Shown here: one piece after another, positions 34,686-43,929 of the stretch
Layout: each line of letters begins with the position of its first letter
Numbering within the stretch: the stretch's first letter is position 1
NCBI RefSeq assembly: GCF_039655875.1
Contig: NZ_JBBYXK010000004.1
Location: 355,007 to 419,006 of the forward strand
DNA length: 64,000 nucleotides
From: Emcibacter sp. SYSU 3D8
GTDB taxonomy: Bacteria > Pseudomonadota > Alphaproteobacteria > SMXS01
Reading direction: 5' to 3'
The notes under the pieces: generated by a model
Seen by the model: the letters and a program-made list of their open reading frames with translations, nothing else
Database searches by the model: none
Told to the model about the DNA's origin: nothing
Program-made: the position numbers and the translations under genes

Positions 34686-36238
34686 CGCGGCGGGTCTGCC
34701 TCGTTGTAGAGCGACCAGGCGCCAGCGTCGATCTGGGCGCAGAGCTGGTGCGCCACCATGTCGAGCGGCGCGTCCTCTTCGATAAAGGGAATAGCTGAGC
34801 CGGCTGTTGCGATGAACGTGCGCAGCGGTTCGCTCATGTCGGCATCGCAGATGTCGCCCTGACGCTGTCTGAGTCTCATCGCCTGGGTCACCGCGATCAT
34901 CAGACCAGCGGCGACCTGGGTGGTGAGTTCGGCCACACGCAGGCAGTCACGCGCGGCAATGGTGCCCATCGAGACCTTGTCCTGGTTGTGGCATTCGGTC
35001 GAGCGTGAGAACACGCTGGCCGGCATGGTCAGCTTCAGCGCCTCGGCTGTCCAGGCGGACATGGAGATTTGCAGTGCCTTCAGGCCGTGATTGATGGTGG
35101 CGCGCGGACCGGTCGAGCCGCTGAGATTGGCGGGTAGGCCTTGGTTGTAGCGCACGTCGACAAGCTGGGCCATTTGCCGGTCCATCAGGTCGGCGAGGTT
35201 GGCGACCAGTGTCTTCACGCCGTCCATCACGAATGCGACATGACCGCCGTAGAAATTGCCGCCGTGCAGGATGTCGCCCGTCTCGGGATCGATCAGCGGG
35301 TTGTCATTGGCGCTGTTGATCTCGGTCTCCAGCACCGTGCGGAACGCACCGCTCATGTCCTCGAATACGCCGATGATATGGGGCGCGCAGCGGATGGAGT
35401 AGCGGTCCTGGATACGCTGATCCTTGTGCCGGGCGGCGAACGCTCCGAGATCGTCGCGGATGCGCGTTGCCACCCGCCGCTGTCCCGGATGAGGTTTGGC
35501 GATAAACAGACGGTCGTCGAAATGCGCCGGATTGCCCATCAGGCTGAGGCAGGTGAGCGAGGTCAGGCGCGTGCTGAGCGCCGACAGGAACTGAGCGCGC
35601 TCGAAGGCGATGACGGCGAGACCGGTCATGACCGAGGTGCCGTTCATTACCGCGAGCGCTTCCTTGGGCTTGAGCACGATGGGCGCGAGGCCAACGCGCT
35701 GGAACGCGACCCGTGACATGACCTCTTCGCCGCGGAACCGGACGCGCCGCTCGCCGGCCAGCGCGCCAGCGATGTAGCTCAGCGGCGTCAGGTCGCCGCT
35801 CGCCCCGACTGAACCTTCGGCTGGAATCATTGGCAGGATGTCGAAGCGCAGCATGTCGCGCAGCATTTGCAGCAGGTCCATGCTTACGCCGGACCAGCCC
35901 CGAACCAATGTCGAGAGCCGTACAGCGATGACCGCTCGGGTTTCTTCGGGGGTCAGGAAGCGGCCCATGCCGATGCCGTGGAAGCGTGTCAGGTGTAGCG
36001 GCAGTTCGCGGACCAGATCGGCGGGGATCGTCGTGGTGCAGCTGTCGCCATAACCCGTGGTGACGCCGTAAATCTCACCGTTGCGGGCGATGATGTCCTC
36101 GATGACCGCGGCGGATCGGCCGACATGTTCGGAGAATGCCGGGCCGGACTCGAGTTCGGCGGTCGCGCTACTGCGCGAGATGTTCCAGATGTCACGGACC
36201 GTGGCATCCCGTCCGCCGAAAATGACCACGGGCTTCAT
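34682..36238 (-). CDS. Aromatic amino acid ammonia lyase (HAL/TAL family)
   Basis: A 518-residue enzyme that removes ammonia from an aromatic amino acid through the MIO group. The MIO tripeptide Ala-Ser-Gly is in GSVGASGDLTPL (residues about 150-161), with YGVTTGYGDS near 60 and NHGLKALQ near the middle. By eye the selectivity pair falls in LTRFHGIG, i.e. Phe-His, not the His-Leu of tyrosine or the Ser-His of histidine lyases; alignment is needed. It overlaps apeJ (ATGA) and apeK. A role making the aryl starter (4-coumarate or cinnamate) for the polyene is likely from context. It has no counterpart in the E. coli cluster. Confidence 0.88.
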   Translation of the reverse strand: MKPVVIFGGRDATVRDIWNISRSSATAELESGPAFSEHVGRSAAVIEDIIARNGEIYGVTTGYGDSCTTTIPADLVRELPLHLTRFHGIGMGRFLTPEETRAVIAVRLSTLVRGWSGVSMDLLQMLRDMLRFDILPMIPAEGSVGASGDLTPLSYIAGALAGERRVRFRGEEVMSRVAFQRVGLAPIVLKPKEALAVMNGTSVMTGLAVIAFERAQFLSALSTRLTSLTCLSLMGNPAHFDDRLFIAKPHPGQRRVATRIRDDLGAFAARHKDQRIQDRYSIRCAPHIIGVFEDMSGAFRTVLETEINSANDNPLIDPETGDILHGGNFYGGHVAFVMDGVKTLVANLADLMDRQMAQLVDVRYNQGLPANLSGSTGPRATINHGLKALQISMSAWTAEALKLTMPASVFSRSTECHNQDKVSMGTIAARDCLRVAELTTQVAAGLMIAVTQAMRLRQRQGDICDADMSEPLRTFIATAGSAIPFIEEDAPLDMVAHQLCAQIDAGAWSLYNEADPPR

Positions 36239-37938
36239 GCGGCTTTTCCTTGTGCTTCGGCAACCACGGGAGCCGGCGGCGACTCCGAGCGCCAGAACGG
36301 ATAAAAGTTGAACCACTGGAGCGGCGCCAGCCGCACATGTGTCTCAAGGCGTGCCGCATAGCGGCGGATGTGCGCATTGACGGCCCGCTCACGATTGCCG
36401 CGCGGCAATTCAAGGCGGTCGGCGAAGGTTTCGAAGTGGACTTTGTAACCGTCGCCTTCCCGCAGGCAGAACAACAGGTATACCGGACATTTGAGCAGAG
36501 CGCCCAGGATGAACGGTCCTTGAGGGAAGTCGGCCATGGCACCGAGGAAGGGGGCAGAACAGACCCGGCGCGAGTCGCCCACCGGCACCCTGTCGCCCAT
36601 GACAACCACCCATTCGCCGCGTGAGATGGCCTCGCTCAGCATGATCGCGGTGGCCGGGCCAACCTCGGTCACCTGAATCAGCCGCACCGAGGATTTGCGG
36701 CTGAACGAGGACATCAACCTGTTGAAGTTTTCAGCGTGGCGGGTATGGACAAGCACATTGACCTTCCAGCGGCCGGTCAGGCTGGCAATGGCGCGCATCA
36801 CCTCGGGATTGCCCAGATGGGCCGAAATCACGAACGAGCCTTTGCCCGTTTGCTCGGCTTCGGCGAGCGGTCCGTCGAGAATGCCGTCGACTTTCGACAG
36901 GTTGAGCCTGCCGGTCCAGGACGCCAGTTTGTCGATGGCCGAGGATGCGAAGCTCATGAAGTGCCTCAGCACCATGATCTGTCCCGGCGGGCGGGAGAGT
37001 GACCCGGCGCGCCACACCCGGCGCAGATAGTCCAGCGATGCCCGGCGCTGGCTTGGGCCAGTCAGATAAAAGAACAGCACAATGGGCGCCAGCGCCACCA
37101 GGCACAGCCGCCGGCCGAGCATCCGGTAGACGAAGCCGAGAGTGGCCAGGCCCCAATAGGCGCCGCGCTCGCCCAACTGAGCCCAGTGCGAGTCCGATCC
37201 CGGATTTCGTTGCCTGCGGGTGGCCAGTCGTGGCAGGCGCCGCAGCATGCCGAAGAACAGGCGCGTATGCATCGCCGATATGCGGAGGTTGTCCGCGAAC
37301 AGGCGAAAATTCGAGTGATTGCCGGCCGGGTAGGTCACCTTGACGGGAATAGAACGGATCGGTATCCCGCGCCAATGGCAGCGCACGAGGATTTCGATGT
37401 CGAAGTCCATCGCCATGCCGATACGCTCCTCGTCGATCACCAGGAGCGTCTTTCCCAGCGGATAGACCCGGAACCCGCACATGCTGTCCTTGATGTCGAG
37501 CGACAGCGAGTTGATGAACACCCAGAAATGGGTCACCCAGCGCCCGATCCGGCGGCCCAGAGGCACGGTGTCGTCATATCGCGGACGGCCGGAGACAAGC
37601 GCGTCGGGATCCTGCCGCGACAGCGCCAGCAGGTCGGGCGCAAAGGCCAGGTCGTGCTGGCCGTCCGCATCTACCTGCAGGGCGTGGGAGAAGCCGCGGT
37701 CGCGCGCCCGCCGCAATCCGCGAACAACCGCAAAGCCCTTGCCGGCATTGATGTCATGTCGCAGCAGTTCCACGCCGGGACGCTTCTGACATATGGTCGA
37801 GATCGTTCTGGCTGCCACGGGGCCACTGCCGTCGTCGATGACGATGACCGGCAGAGCCAGCGCCGCCAGCCGGTCGAGGATCGCTTCCAGAACCTGGTGA
37901 TGGTTGAATGTCGGGACAATGGCGCAGGTGGCTGTCAT
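36235..37938 (-). CDS. apeJ: Glycosyltransferase-acyltransferase fusion ApeJ
   Basis: A 567-residue two-domain protein: an N-terminal GT2 domain (IDDGSGPVAAR, DADGQHDLAFAPD metal site, GFRVYPL) to about residue 235, then a C-terminal LpxL-type acyltransferase with HLGNPEV (H-x4-E) and DRVPVGDSRRVC. It probably glycosylates and acylates the polyene to make the outer-membrane lipid. Overlaps on both sides are 4 bp. Confidence 0.9.
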   Translation of the reverse strand: MTATCAIVPTFNHHQVLEAILDRLAALALPVIVIDDGSGPVAARTISTICQKRPGVELLRHDINAGKGFAVVRGLRRARDRGFSHALQVDADGQHDLAFAPDLLALSRQDPDALVSGRPRYDDTVPLGRRIGRWVTHFWVFINSLSLDIKDSMCGFRVYPLGKTLLVIDEERIGMAMDFDIEILVRCHWRGIPIRSIPVKVTYPAGNHSNFRLFADNLRISAMHTRLFFGMLRRLPRLATRRQRNPGSDSHWAQLGERGAYWGLATLGFVYRMLGRRLCLVALAPIVLFFYLTGPSQRRASLDYLRRVWRAGSLSRPPGQIMVLRHFMSFASSAIDKLASWTGRLNLSKVDGILDGPLAEAEQTGKGSFVISAHLGNPEVMRAIASLTGRWKVNVLVHTRHAENFNRLMSSFSRKSSVRLIQVTEVGPATAIMLSEAISRGEWVVVMGDRVPVGDSRRVCSAPFLGAMADFPQGPFILGALLKCPVYLLFCLREGDGYKVHFETFADRLELPRGNRERAVNAHIRRYAARLETHVRLAPLQWFNFYPFWRSESPPAPVVAEAQGKAA

Positions 37939-39590
37939 GGCCGTCCGCTCATCGAGCCGCTGGCGGTGATTTCGCCGCCCCGTGCATATTCGAAATCGAC
38001 CCGTGTGCGCCCGTTTCGCTTCAGGCTGAGCGTCAGCACATCGCCGGGGTGGGTCGGCCGGCGGAACTTGACGCGCGACAAGTCACGGCCCGAGACGTCG
38101 ATGTTCCATGTCCGGTTCGCCAGCGCGGCGACGATATGCAATTGCGCGACACCCGGAAGCAGCGGCATTTGTGGGAAATGCCCTTCGAACCAGCAAAGAT
38201 CGTCCTGCAGCTCGATCTGAAACACGGCGTTGCCGGCATCCGCCGCTTCATGCCGGATAATTGGCATGGTGGGGGGCGAGGCCGAAAACATCACGCGCAG
38301 GTCGGTGGGCAGCCGTTTGCCGTGCGCAGTTTCAGGAAGCCTTGTCACGAAGCGCCAGAATTTGGGCCGTTCCATGGGCTCGAGCCGATCTGCGAGCCTT
38401 GAGCGCAATTCCTGGCCGAAGCGGAATTTGTCGATTTCCCCAAGGCGCTTCGCGCCGGTGCGGGACAGCACGACGGCGGCGCCGAGCGCACCGCTCCGGT
38501 CAGGAAGGTCGATAGCCGCGGCATTGTCGATTTCGACGAGCTCCATGAGCGCCTGCTCGACCCGGGCCAGAGAAACTTTTTTGCCTTCGATCTTCGCAAT
38601 GCGGTCGCCACGGCCGAAAAGCGCAAACCGGCCATCGCTTTCGAACCGGACGAGATCGCCGGTGTGGGCAGGAATGCCGTCGCCGCAGAAGGGTGAAGCG
38701 ACGGTCAGCAGGGCGTCCTCGCCGGCGCTGGCGGCGACGCCGGGCAACGGCGTCCAGGTTTCGCCGCCCATCGCCTGGCGCCGCCATGCGATTCCCCCGG
38801 TTTCCGTGCTGCCGAGGACTTCCGTGGGCAGAACACCTAACTGATGGTGGGCATTGTTTGCAGCCTCGGGGCTGAGCGGCGCTCCCGACGAAAAAATGGC
38901 GGCCGGTCTGCATGAGGCCGGAAGTTCGCTTGGAATGCGCGACAGATGCGCCGGGCTGGTGACAAGGGTTGCATCGCCACCGACGAGCTGGCGTGCGACG
39001 TCGTCCCAGCCCTGCGCCCGTGTAGCGATTATCGGACGGCCGGCCCGCAAGGGCAGCAGCACCGAGAACAGCAGCCCATAAATATGCTGGTGGGACACTG
39101 TTGATACGACCGGACCCGGCGGCAGTGTCCAAAGCGTGGACAGGGCATCCACTTCGGCGGCGAGTTGGGCGAACCGCTTGCGACACCGTTTGGGCTGTCC
39201 GGTTGAACCCGATGTCAGAAAGGTCACGCCGGTCTCGAGCGACGGGAGCAAGGACGGTGACTTGGCGTTCATCTCGCCTGGCGGCATGACCGCGTTCGCG
39301 CCTAGTCCCGGCACATCGGTAACCAGCAGCCCGTCCGCTGTGCCGATTTCCTCGAGATATTTGGGCGCTACATGTCCGGGCAGGACCACTTCCCGTTCCA
39401 TGGCAAGGCACGCCAGGAAGGCGGGTAGGAAGTTGACGGCATGATCAAAGTAGAGAAAGACCGGGCGTTCGGACTGGCCGATGAGGTCCACGATGCCAGC
39501 CGCGGCGCGGCGGACCTGGCCGGATGTCATCGGTCCGGCAGAGGTCACGAAAGCGACGGAGTCGTCGGCTTTCATGCCGAACGCCGTCAT
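37935..39590 (-). CDS. ApeH-ApeI fusion: aryl-ACP synthetase with C-terminal dehydratase
   Basis: A 551-residue fusion. Residues about 1-425 are an ANL-family adenylating ligase (FLTSGSTGQPKRCRKRF P-loop, LGSTETGGIAWR, GDLVRFESDGRFALFGRGDR). Residues about 440-551 are a FabA/FabZ-like hot-dog (FEGHFPQMPLLPGVAQLHI, with His, and VKFRRPTHPGD). In E. coli these are separate: ApeH loads the aryl starter onto an ACP, and ApeI with ApeP dehydrates intermediates. ATG 39590 overlaps the apeG stop; an upstream ATG at 39641 is less likely. Confidence 0.9.
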   Translation of the reverse strand: MTAFGMKADDSVAFVTSAGPMTSGQVRRAAAGIVDLIGQSERPVFLYFDHAVNFLPAFLACLAMEREVVLPGHVAPKYLEEIGTADGLLVTDVPGLGANAVMPPGEMNAKSPSLLPSLETGVTFLTSGSTGQPKRCRKRFAQLAAEVDALSTLWTLPPGPVVSTVSHQHIYGLLFSVLLPLRAGRPIIATRAQGWDDVARQLVGGDATLVTSPAHLSRIPSELPASCRPAAIFSSGAPLSPEAANNAHHQLGVLPTEVLGSTETGGIAWRRQAMGGETWTPLPGVAASAGEDALLTVASPFCGDGIPAHTGDLVRFESDGRFALFGRGDRIAKIEGKKVSLARVEQALMELVEIDNAAAIDLPDRSGALGAAVVLSRTGAKRLGEIDKFRFGQELRSRLADRLEPMERPKFWRFVTRLPETAHGKRLPTDLRVMFSASPPTMPIIRHEAADAGNAVFQIELQDDLCWFEGHFPQMPLLPGVAQLHIVAALANRTWNIDVSGRDLSRVKFRRPTHPGDVLTLSLKRNGRTRVDFEYARGGEITASGSMSGRP

Positions 39591-40156
39591 GCCGAGGCCC
39601 TCTTTGTCCGGACATGTCGCCGGACCAGCATTTCGCCGCACATCAGCAGGCCGGCGAGCAGGTAGGAAATGAAGCCGTTATAGATACTCCATACGGTCCA
39701 GGTGGATGCCAGCGCCGTCCACAGTGCAATGGCGCCATTCAGCAGAAAGAAACCCATCCAGATGGCGGTCACGTTCCGTGTGTAGCGGATTCCTTCTTCG
39801 GGTAACGTCGGCTCCACAATCCGCGCAAGGCTTTCGATGATGCTGGGTGGCATGACCAGGCTGTAGACGAACGCTCCGGCCAGCGCGGCATTCATGAAAA
39901 CCGGATAAAGACGGGTAGCGAGAGACGGGTCTTCAAGGCTGACGCCGATGCCTGCGGCGATGACACAGACAAGCGCCATTGTCACCGGCGTGGGCACTTT
40001 GCGGGCTTTCGGCAATAGCAGGCGCGCGGCCAGAAGAACGACAAGCACCCAGAAGATCGCACCGCCATCGACAAATTGAATGCCGAGGCCGGCTATAATG
40101 GGATAGACGGCGATGACGGCGGCTAGCAGCGCTGAATGAAGACTAGGCCGGCTCAT
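39587..40156 (-). CDS. apeG: Integral membrane protein ApeG
   Basis: A 189-residue protein with about five hydrophobic helices (LLAAVIAVYPIIAGLGIQFV, GAIFWVLVVLLAARLLL, VTMALVCVIAAGIGV, NAALAGAFVYSLVMP, IWMGFFLLNGAIALWTAL). It belongs to the small membrane family found in every APE cluster. The role is unknown. It overlaps apeF by 14 bp and the ligase-dehydratase gene by 4 bp. Confidence 0.82.
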   Translation of the reverse strand: MSRPSLHSALLAAVIAVYPIIAGLGIQFVDGGAIFWVLVVLLAARLLLPKARKVPTPVTMALVCVIAAGIGVSLEDPSLATRLYPVFMNAALAGAFVYSLVMPPSIIESLARIVEPTLPEEGIRYTRNVTAIWMGFFLLNGAIALWTALASTWTVWSIYNGFISYLLAGLLMCGEMLVRRHVRTKRASA

Positions 40157-40397
40157 TGATCATGCCGTGAATCTGCCTCACGACGTCACGGACATAGCGG
40201 ACGGACTGGAACTCGTCCGCGGCGATTTTGCGCCCGGTCATGGTTTGTATCTTAAGGGCCAGATCCACCGCGTCGATACTGTCCAGATCCAGGTCATCTC
40301 CCAGATGGGCGTCCATGACGATGGTGTTTTCGGGAATGTCGAACAATTCGACCAGATAGCCCCTGATCGTCTCGAAAACTTCCTTCTCTGTCGTCAT
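40143..40397 (-). CDS. apeF: Acyl carrier protein ApeF
   Basis: An 84-residue acyl carrier protein. The phosphopantetheine Ser sits in DDLDLDSIDAVDLALKI. It carries elongating polyene or starter units; two ACPs are the rule in APE clusters. ATGA overlap with apeE. Confidence 0.93.
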   Translation of the reverse strand: MTTEKEVFETIRGYLVELFDIPENTIVMDAHLGDDLDLDSIDAVDLALKIQTMTGRKIAADEFQSVRYVRDVVRQIHGMINEPA

Positions 40398-40657
40398 GAC
40401 GCAACCCGCTGTTCTTGAATGAACCGCGCCAATGTCCGGACACTGTAAAAGTGATCGGCGATCGTGTCGTCGTCCGGATCGATGCTGATTCCGAACCGCT
40501 TCTGAAGTTCGACCCCGATCTCCAGTGCGTCGATGGAATCAAGACCCAGGCCGTCATTGAAAAGCGGTTCCGCGGGATCAATGTCTTCTGGAGACATATC
40601 CTCCAGGTTGAGCGCCTCGACGATCAACCGTCGAATGTCATCTTCAATTTTATCCAT
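40394..40657 (-). CDS. apeE: Acyl carrier protein ApeE
   Basis: An 87-residue acyl carrier protein with the Ser in DGLGLDSIDALEIGVEL. It starts in an 8-bp overlap with apeD and ends in the apeF overlap. A dedicated phosphopantetheinyl transferase is not seen in the operon, so a housekeeping one must activate it. Confidence 0.93.
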   Translation of the reverse strand: MDKIEDDIRRLIVEALNLEDMSPEDIDPAEPLFNDGLGLDSIDALEIGVELQKRFGISIDPDDDTIADHFYSVRTLARFIQEQRVAS

Positions 40658-41459
40658 CCCCCAACAACTCCGTGAAGATGTTCGACAAATGTTCAGTCAG
40701 CCTGCGGCTGCCGAGGGTCGGAGTTAGCTCTCCGAACTGTGTGGCGGTTTCAATCCGGCCCCGAACTTCCGCACGAATCAACCAGCGCCGCGGCGGGATA
40801 TCGAACCACTTCTGTCCCTTGTACAGCGTTCGAGGCTCGCACGTTATAGTAACGATCCTTATAGGAGCGGCTGTTCTCAATGCGATGTTAGCCACGCCAC
40901 GCTGCAATGTTCTCGGAAGCCCGATCTTGGTCCTCGAACCTTCAGGGAACATGATCACATTGTTGCCATCTTTGAGCGCGCGGGCGCAATCTCTAATTAG
41001 CGCTTCGGGGTCCGCGTCGTTGGGGATGTAGCCCGCCGCGCCAACAACGCCGCGCATGAATGGATTGCGCAGTATATCCCCCTTGATGACGCATAGTGCC
41101 GCTCGGGTGTGAGCCACCAGCAGGATGACATCGATGAGCGTGGGGTGATTCGCGACCACCAGCGTGCCCCGTTCCGTGGCAAGGATGTCGCGCCCCGCGA
41201 TCTCCATGCGCATTACGCCGATGGACTGCAGGAACCACAGGAACAGGCTGAAGCCCCGTGCGATAAGACGCTGGGCGACCTGCCGGCGGCGCTGGGGCGA
41301 GCGCACGACGATGTTGAGCGGGGCGAGCACGCAGAGAGAAAGAAACAATCCGCCGATGCCGAACAAAGAGAACGAAAGGCCGGTCCCAAAGAGCCGCCAG
41401 GCAAAATCAAGTCGTCTTAATAGGTTGATATTTCCCACGTCGAGCCTTGAGCGGTCCAC
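40650..41459 (-). CDS. apeD: Lysophospholipid-type acyltransferase ApeD
   Basis: A 269-residue PlsC-type acyltransferase. NHPTLID gives the NHx4D catalytic motif and FPEGSRTKIG the substrate site. An N-terminal membrane helix (LFGTGLSFSLFGIGGLFLSL) anchors it. It likely acylates the polyene lipid head. The start overlaps apeC by about 43 bp. Confidence 0.9.
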   Translation of the reverse strand: MDRSRLDVGNINLLRRLDFAWRLFGTGLSFSLFGIGGLFLSLCVLAPLNIVVRSPQRRRQVAQRLIARGFSLFLWFLQSIGVMRMEIAGRDILATERGTLVVANHPTLIDVILLVAHTRAALCVIKGDILRNPFMRGVVGAAGYIPNDADPEALIRDCARALKDGNNVIMFPEGSRTKIGLPRTLQRGVANIALRTAAPIRIVTITCEPRTLYKGQKWFDIPPRRWLIRAEVRGRIETATQFGELTPTLGSRRLTEHLSNIFTELLGDG

Positions 41460-42130
41460 CCGAAACCGGGGGGGCCGGTCCTTGCGTCCAGATATGTGGT
41501 CAGCATAGCAACCAGTTCGTGGGATGCGACCTCGGAATCTGGAGCGCCATCCGGAATGTTGCCGCGCGTCACCTTCCCCAAGCTGCCAGACGCGTGTGTT
41601 GCCGCGAGCCGGAGAGCAAAACCGCAGACGGCCGGGGGCTGCGCGTCGGGTGGGTAGGCTCCGGCCAATGGGGTATCGACATGGAGCAATATCTGGGCGG
41701 TGCCAGGCTGATCGTGAAGTCGCAGTAGCGCCTCGGTCATGCCGGCGCTCAAGGTCTGGGAGCCGGCCGAAATCGCGACATGGCCTGTGTGGCTGCCGCG
41801 ACCGATATCGAGCAGACCGGCAACGGCGTTGTGCACAGAAAGTGAGAAGCCGGTGGGCGAAAGCAAGGCGCCCGTCAGTTGGGTCTGCAGCAAGTCGAGC
41901 GTCAGGTTGGTGTCGCCGTGCTGCGAGCAGAAGACCAGGCCGGCGCTGTCACCATGATTGGTCAAGCCAAGCGCGCAACGGAAAGCAACCCGGCCATAGG
42001 GTGTCAGTCGCCTCCGCTGGCTGGCTTTGATGGCCGACTCCTCTACGGTGGCACCGAAGCCGACCAGGCTGCCACCAATTGTCAGAAGCGCCGACCAATC
42101 CAGAATATAGGCCGAGTCCTGGAAATCCAC
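41417..42130 (-). CDS. apeC: Chain-length-factor-like protein ApeC
   Basis: A 237-residue beta-ketoacyl-synthase-like N-terminal-domain protein (half-size, Ketoacyl-synt_2 type). It lacks a catalytic Cys: the HVAISAGSQTLSAGM segment stands at that place. In characterised systems it dimerises with ApeO and sets polyene length. The GTG at 42130 (VDFQDSAYILDW) is preferred over a TTG at 42232 because the family starts there; the support is modest. It is the first gene of the 17-gene operon. Confidence 0.8.
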   Translation of the reverse strand: MDFQDSAYILDWSALLTIGGSLVGFGATVEESAIKASQRRRLTPYGRVAFRCALGLTNHGDSAGLVFCSQHGDTNLTLDLLQTQLTGALLSPTGFSLSVHNAVAGLLDIGRGSHTGHVAISAGSQTLSAGMTEALLRLHDQPGTAQILLHVDTPLAGAYPPDAQPPAVCGFALRLAATHASGSLGKVTRGNIPDGAPDSEVASHELVAMLTTYLDARTGPPGFGWTAQGSTWEISTY

Positions 42131-42291
42131 GTCCGTTATCCGCTGCGAAAAGGGCACGCCGGTCAAGCCGGCGCCTATCTGTACAACCTTTGGCAGACGC
42201 GGGCGACTGCCGGTGCGTGCGACAATTGCCAATGGTGAAATCCCAGCTGTAGGCTGTGCGCGGCAACGTCGTCGGGCAGCGCGAGGGGAGC
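42131..42291. promoter_or_regulatory. Divergent promoter region of the ape operon
   Basis: About 160 bases between apeC (minus) and the small exported protein gene (plus). It must hold promoters for both directions. No clear -35/-10 pair or operator was picked out by eye; the apeC start uncertainty affects its size. Confidence 0.4.
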
Positions 42292-42717
42292 ATGAAGGCC
42301 TACGGAATGTTCAGGATAATTGCCGCGGCGGCGGTCTTGCTCATCGCAACGTCGTGGAGTGGCCACGCGGATGCCGCCTTTGGCCGCACCAAGCCGATTC
42401 TCAACATCGTCGATGAACCGGTCGCTACCGGTAGTGGTGACCGACCGAACCTGATGGAGGTCGAAAGGGCTATCCGGGCCGGGGCTGTGCAAAAGGGATG
42501 GCTGGTGACCAAGATCAAGGATGGCCACCTGCAGGCCGAGTTGACCCTGCGTCGCCACTTCGCGAAGGTCGACATCATCTTTACGCCGGAGACCTACAGC
42601 ATCACCTATAATGACAGCCAAATGCTGCGTTATGACGGCCATAAAATTCACCGGAACTACAATAAATGGATCGAGTTCATGGCTGACAGGATTCGGGAGC
42701 AGTTCACCAGGCTGTGA
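42292..42717 (+). CDS. Small exported protein at the head of the ape cluster
   Basis: A 141-residue protein with a signal peptide (IIAAAAVLLIATSWSGHADA, cleavage near residue 30). It has the segments ERAIRAGAVQKGW and MLRYDGHKIHRNYNKWIE. Similar small envelope proteins accompany APE clusters, but I do not know their role. ATG 42292 follows GAGGGGAG. It is transcribed divergently from the operon. Confidence 0.72.
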   Translation: MKAYGMFRIIAAAAVLLIATSWSGHADAAFGRTKPILNIVDEPVATGSGDRPNLMEVERAIRAGAVQKGWLVTKIKDGHLQAELTLRRHFAKVDIIFTPETYSITYNDSQMLRYDGHKIHRNYNKWIEFMADRIREQFTRL

Positions 42718-42973
42718 GACGCTGCCGGATGTCCTCGCGCCGCCGGAGATGCAGCACACCTGCCGGCGAGGTCTTCCATGAGATCGCGCCGGTCGCCGGG
42801 CCAGTCTGCCGGCCGGGGTGACTTTTCCCTATCGCGGCGGTCGGCGAACGCCCAAGATGCAGCGGCTTTCGCTGTCCGGGTGCCAGTCGATGGCGTTCAG
42901 CGACACGGTGTGTCTGGTTCGTCGTAAAATCGTTGCCAAGCTTGCTATCGAGGTCGGAGTCATAGCCCTACAT

Positions 42974-43909
42974 ATGGAAACCCGCAGATTCAATGTCCTG
43001 GTGGGTGCCGCGGTGCTGGTCCTGCTCACCGTCGCGTTCGTTGCGCTGTTCCTTGTGGCGAGGGCGGATTCGAGGAAGGCCTACACCTATTACGATATTC
43101 ACTTCGACCGGCCGATCAGTGGCCTGGCGAAGGCTGCCGAAGTCCGGTTCAACGGATTGCTGGTTGGCGAAGTGCGCACCATCGCCATGGATTACAGCAA
43201 GGCGGGCAGGGTCGTTGTCACGATCAGGGTTCTCGCGAACACGCCGGTCACCACCGATACGCTGGCCACGCTGGAGGCGATGGGCTTTACCGGCGTTTCG
43301 TTCGTGCAGCTTCTGAGTGACGGCACCGACGACAAGCCTGGTGTACCGCTGACCGTCGCGGACGGCGAGGAATACGCCACGATCAGGACGCGCGCCGCCG
43401 CCCCGGGCACCACGCGCTCGGCCTCTGAAATCCTCGCGTCCACCCTGCAGGCGCTCGACGCCGCTGCCGAGTATATGAGCGACGAGAACATCGTCAGGCT
43501 CACCGAGACGCTCGAGGGGATCGAGACCGCCTCGGGCGAGTATGTCGCCCAGAGCGGCGGCTACAAGCAGGCGATCGTTGATGCCCGCAACAACATGGCC
43601 GAACTCAATCGGTTCGCGGCGACATGGGAGACCGCGTCGGCGGATGAATTGCCGGCGACGATCACGAGCCTGCGCGAGGCCGCCAAGGACCTTGAAAAAT
43701 TGAGCGCCGATCTGGATGCGACGGTTACGGAAAAGCGTGCGTCGCTGTCCGGCCTGTCGTCGGGTGCACTGGCGGATATCTCCGCGTTCTCGACCGAAAT
43801 CCGGCGGGCGGCTGCGCCGTTCAACACTACGATGGAACATCTTGAGGATGATCGGATCGAGATGCTGTTCAAACCCGATCCGCCGGTCGTCGACCTGCCA
43901 ACGCCATAA
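42974..43909 (+). CDS. MCE/MlaD domain protein
   Basis: A 311-residue protein with one N-terminal membrane helix (VLVGAAVLVLLTVAFVALFLVA) and an MCE domain (residues about 40-115: FDRPISGLAKAAEVRFNGLLVGEV, GFTGVSFVQLL). The rest is helical coiled-coil to the C-terminus, as in lipid-trafficking MlaD/PqiB-like subunits. No MlaE/MlaF permease or ATPase lies nearby, so its partners are elsewhere. No good ribosome site precedes ATG 42974, but the domain begins there. Confidence 0.85.
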   Translation: METRRFNVLVGAAVLVLLTVAFVALFLVARADSRKAYTYYDIHFDRPISGLAKAAEVRFNGLLVGEVRTIAMDYSKAGRVVVTIRVLANTPVTTDTLATLEAMGFTGVSFVQLLSDGTDDKPGVPLTVADGEEYATIRTRAAAPGTTRSASEILASTLQALDAAAEYMSDENIVRLTETLEGIETASGEYVAQSGGYKQAIVDARNNMAELNRFAATWETASADELPATITSLREAAKDLEKLSADLDATVTEKRASLSGLSSGALADISAFSTEIRRAAAPFNTTMEHLEDDRIEMLFKPDPPVVDLPTP

Positions 43910-43929
43910 ACCGGTACCTTGCCGGCGGG

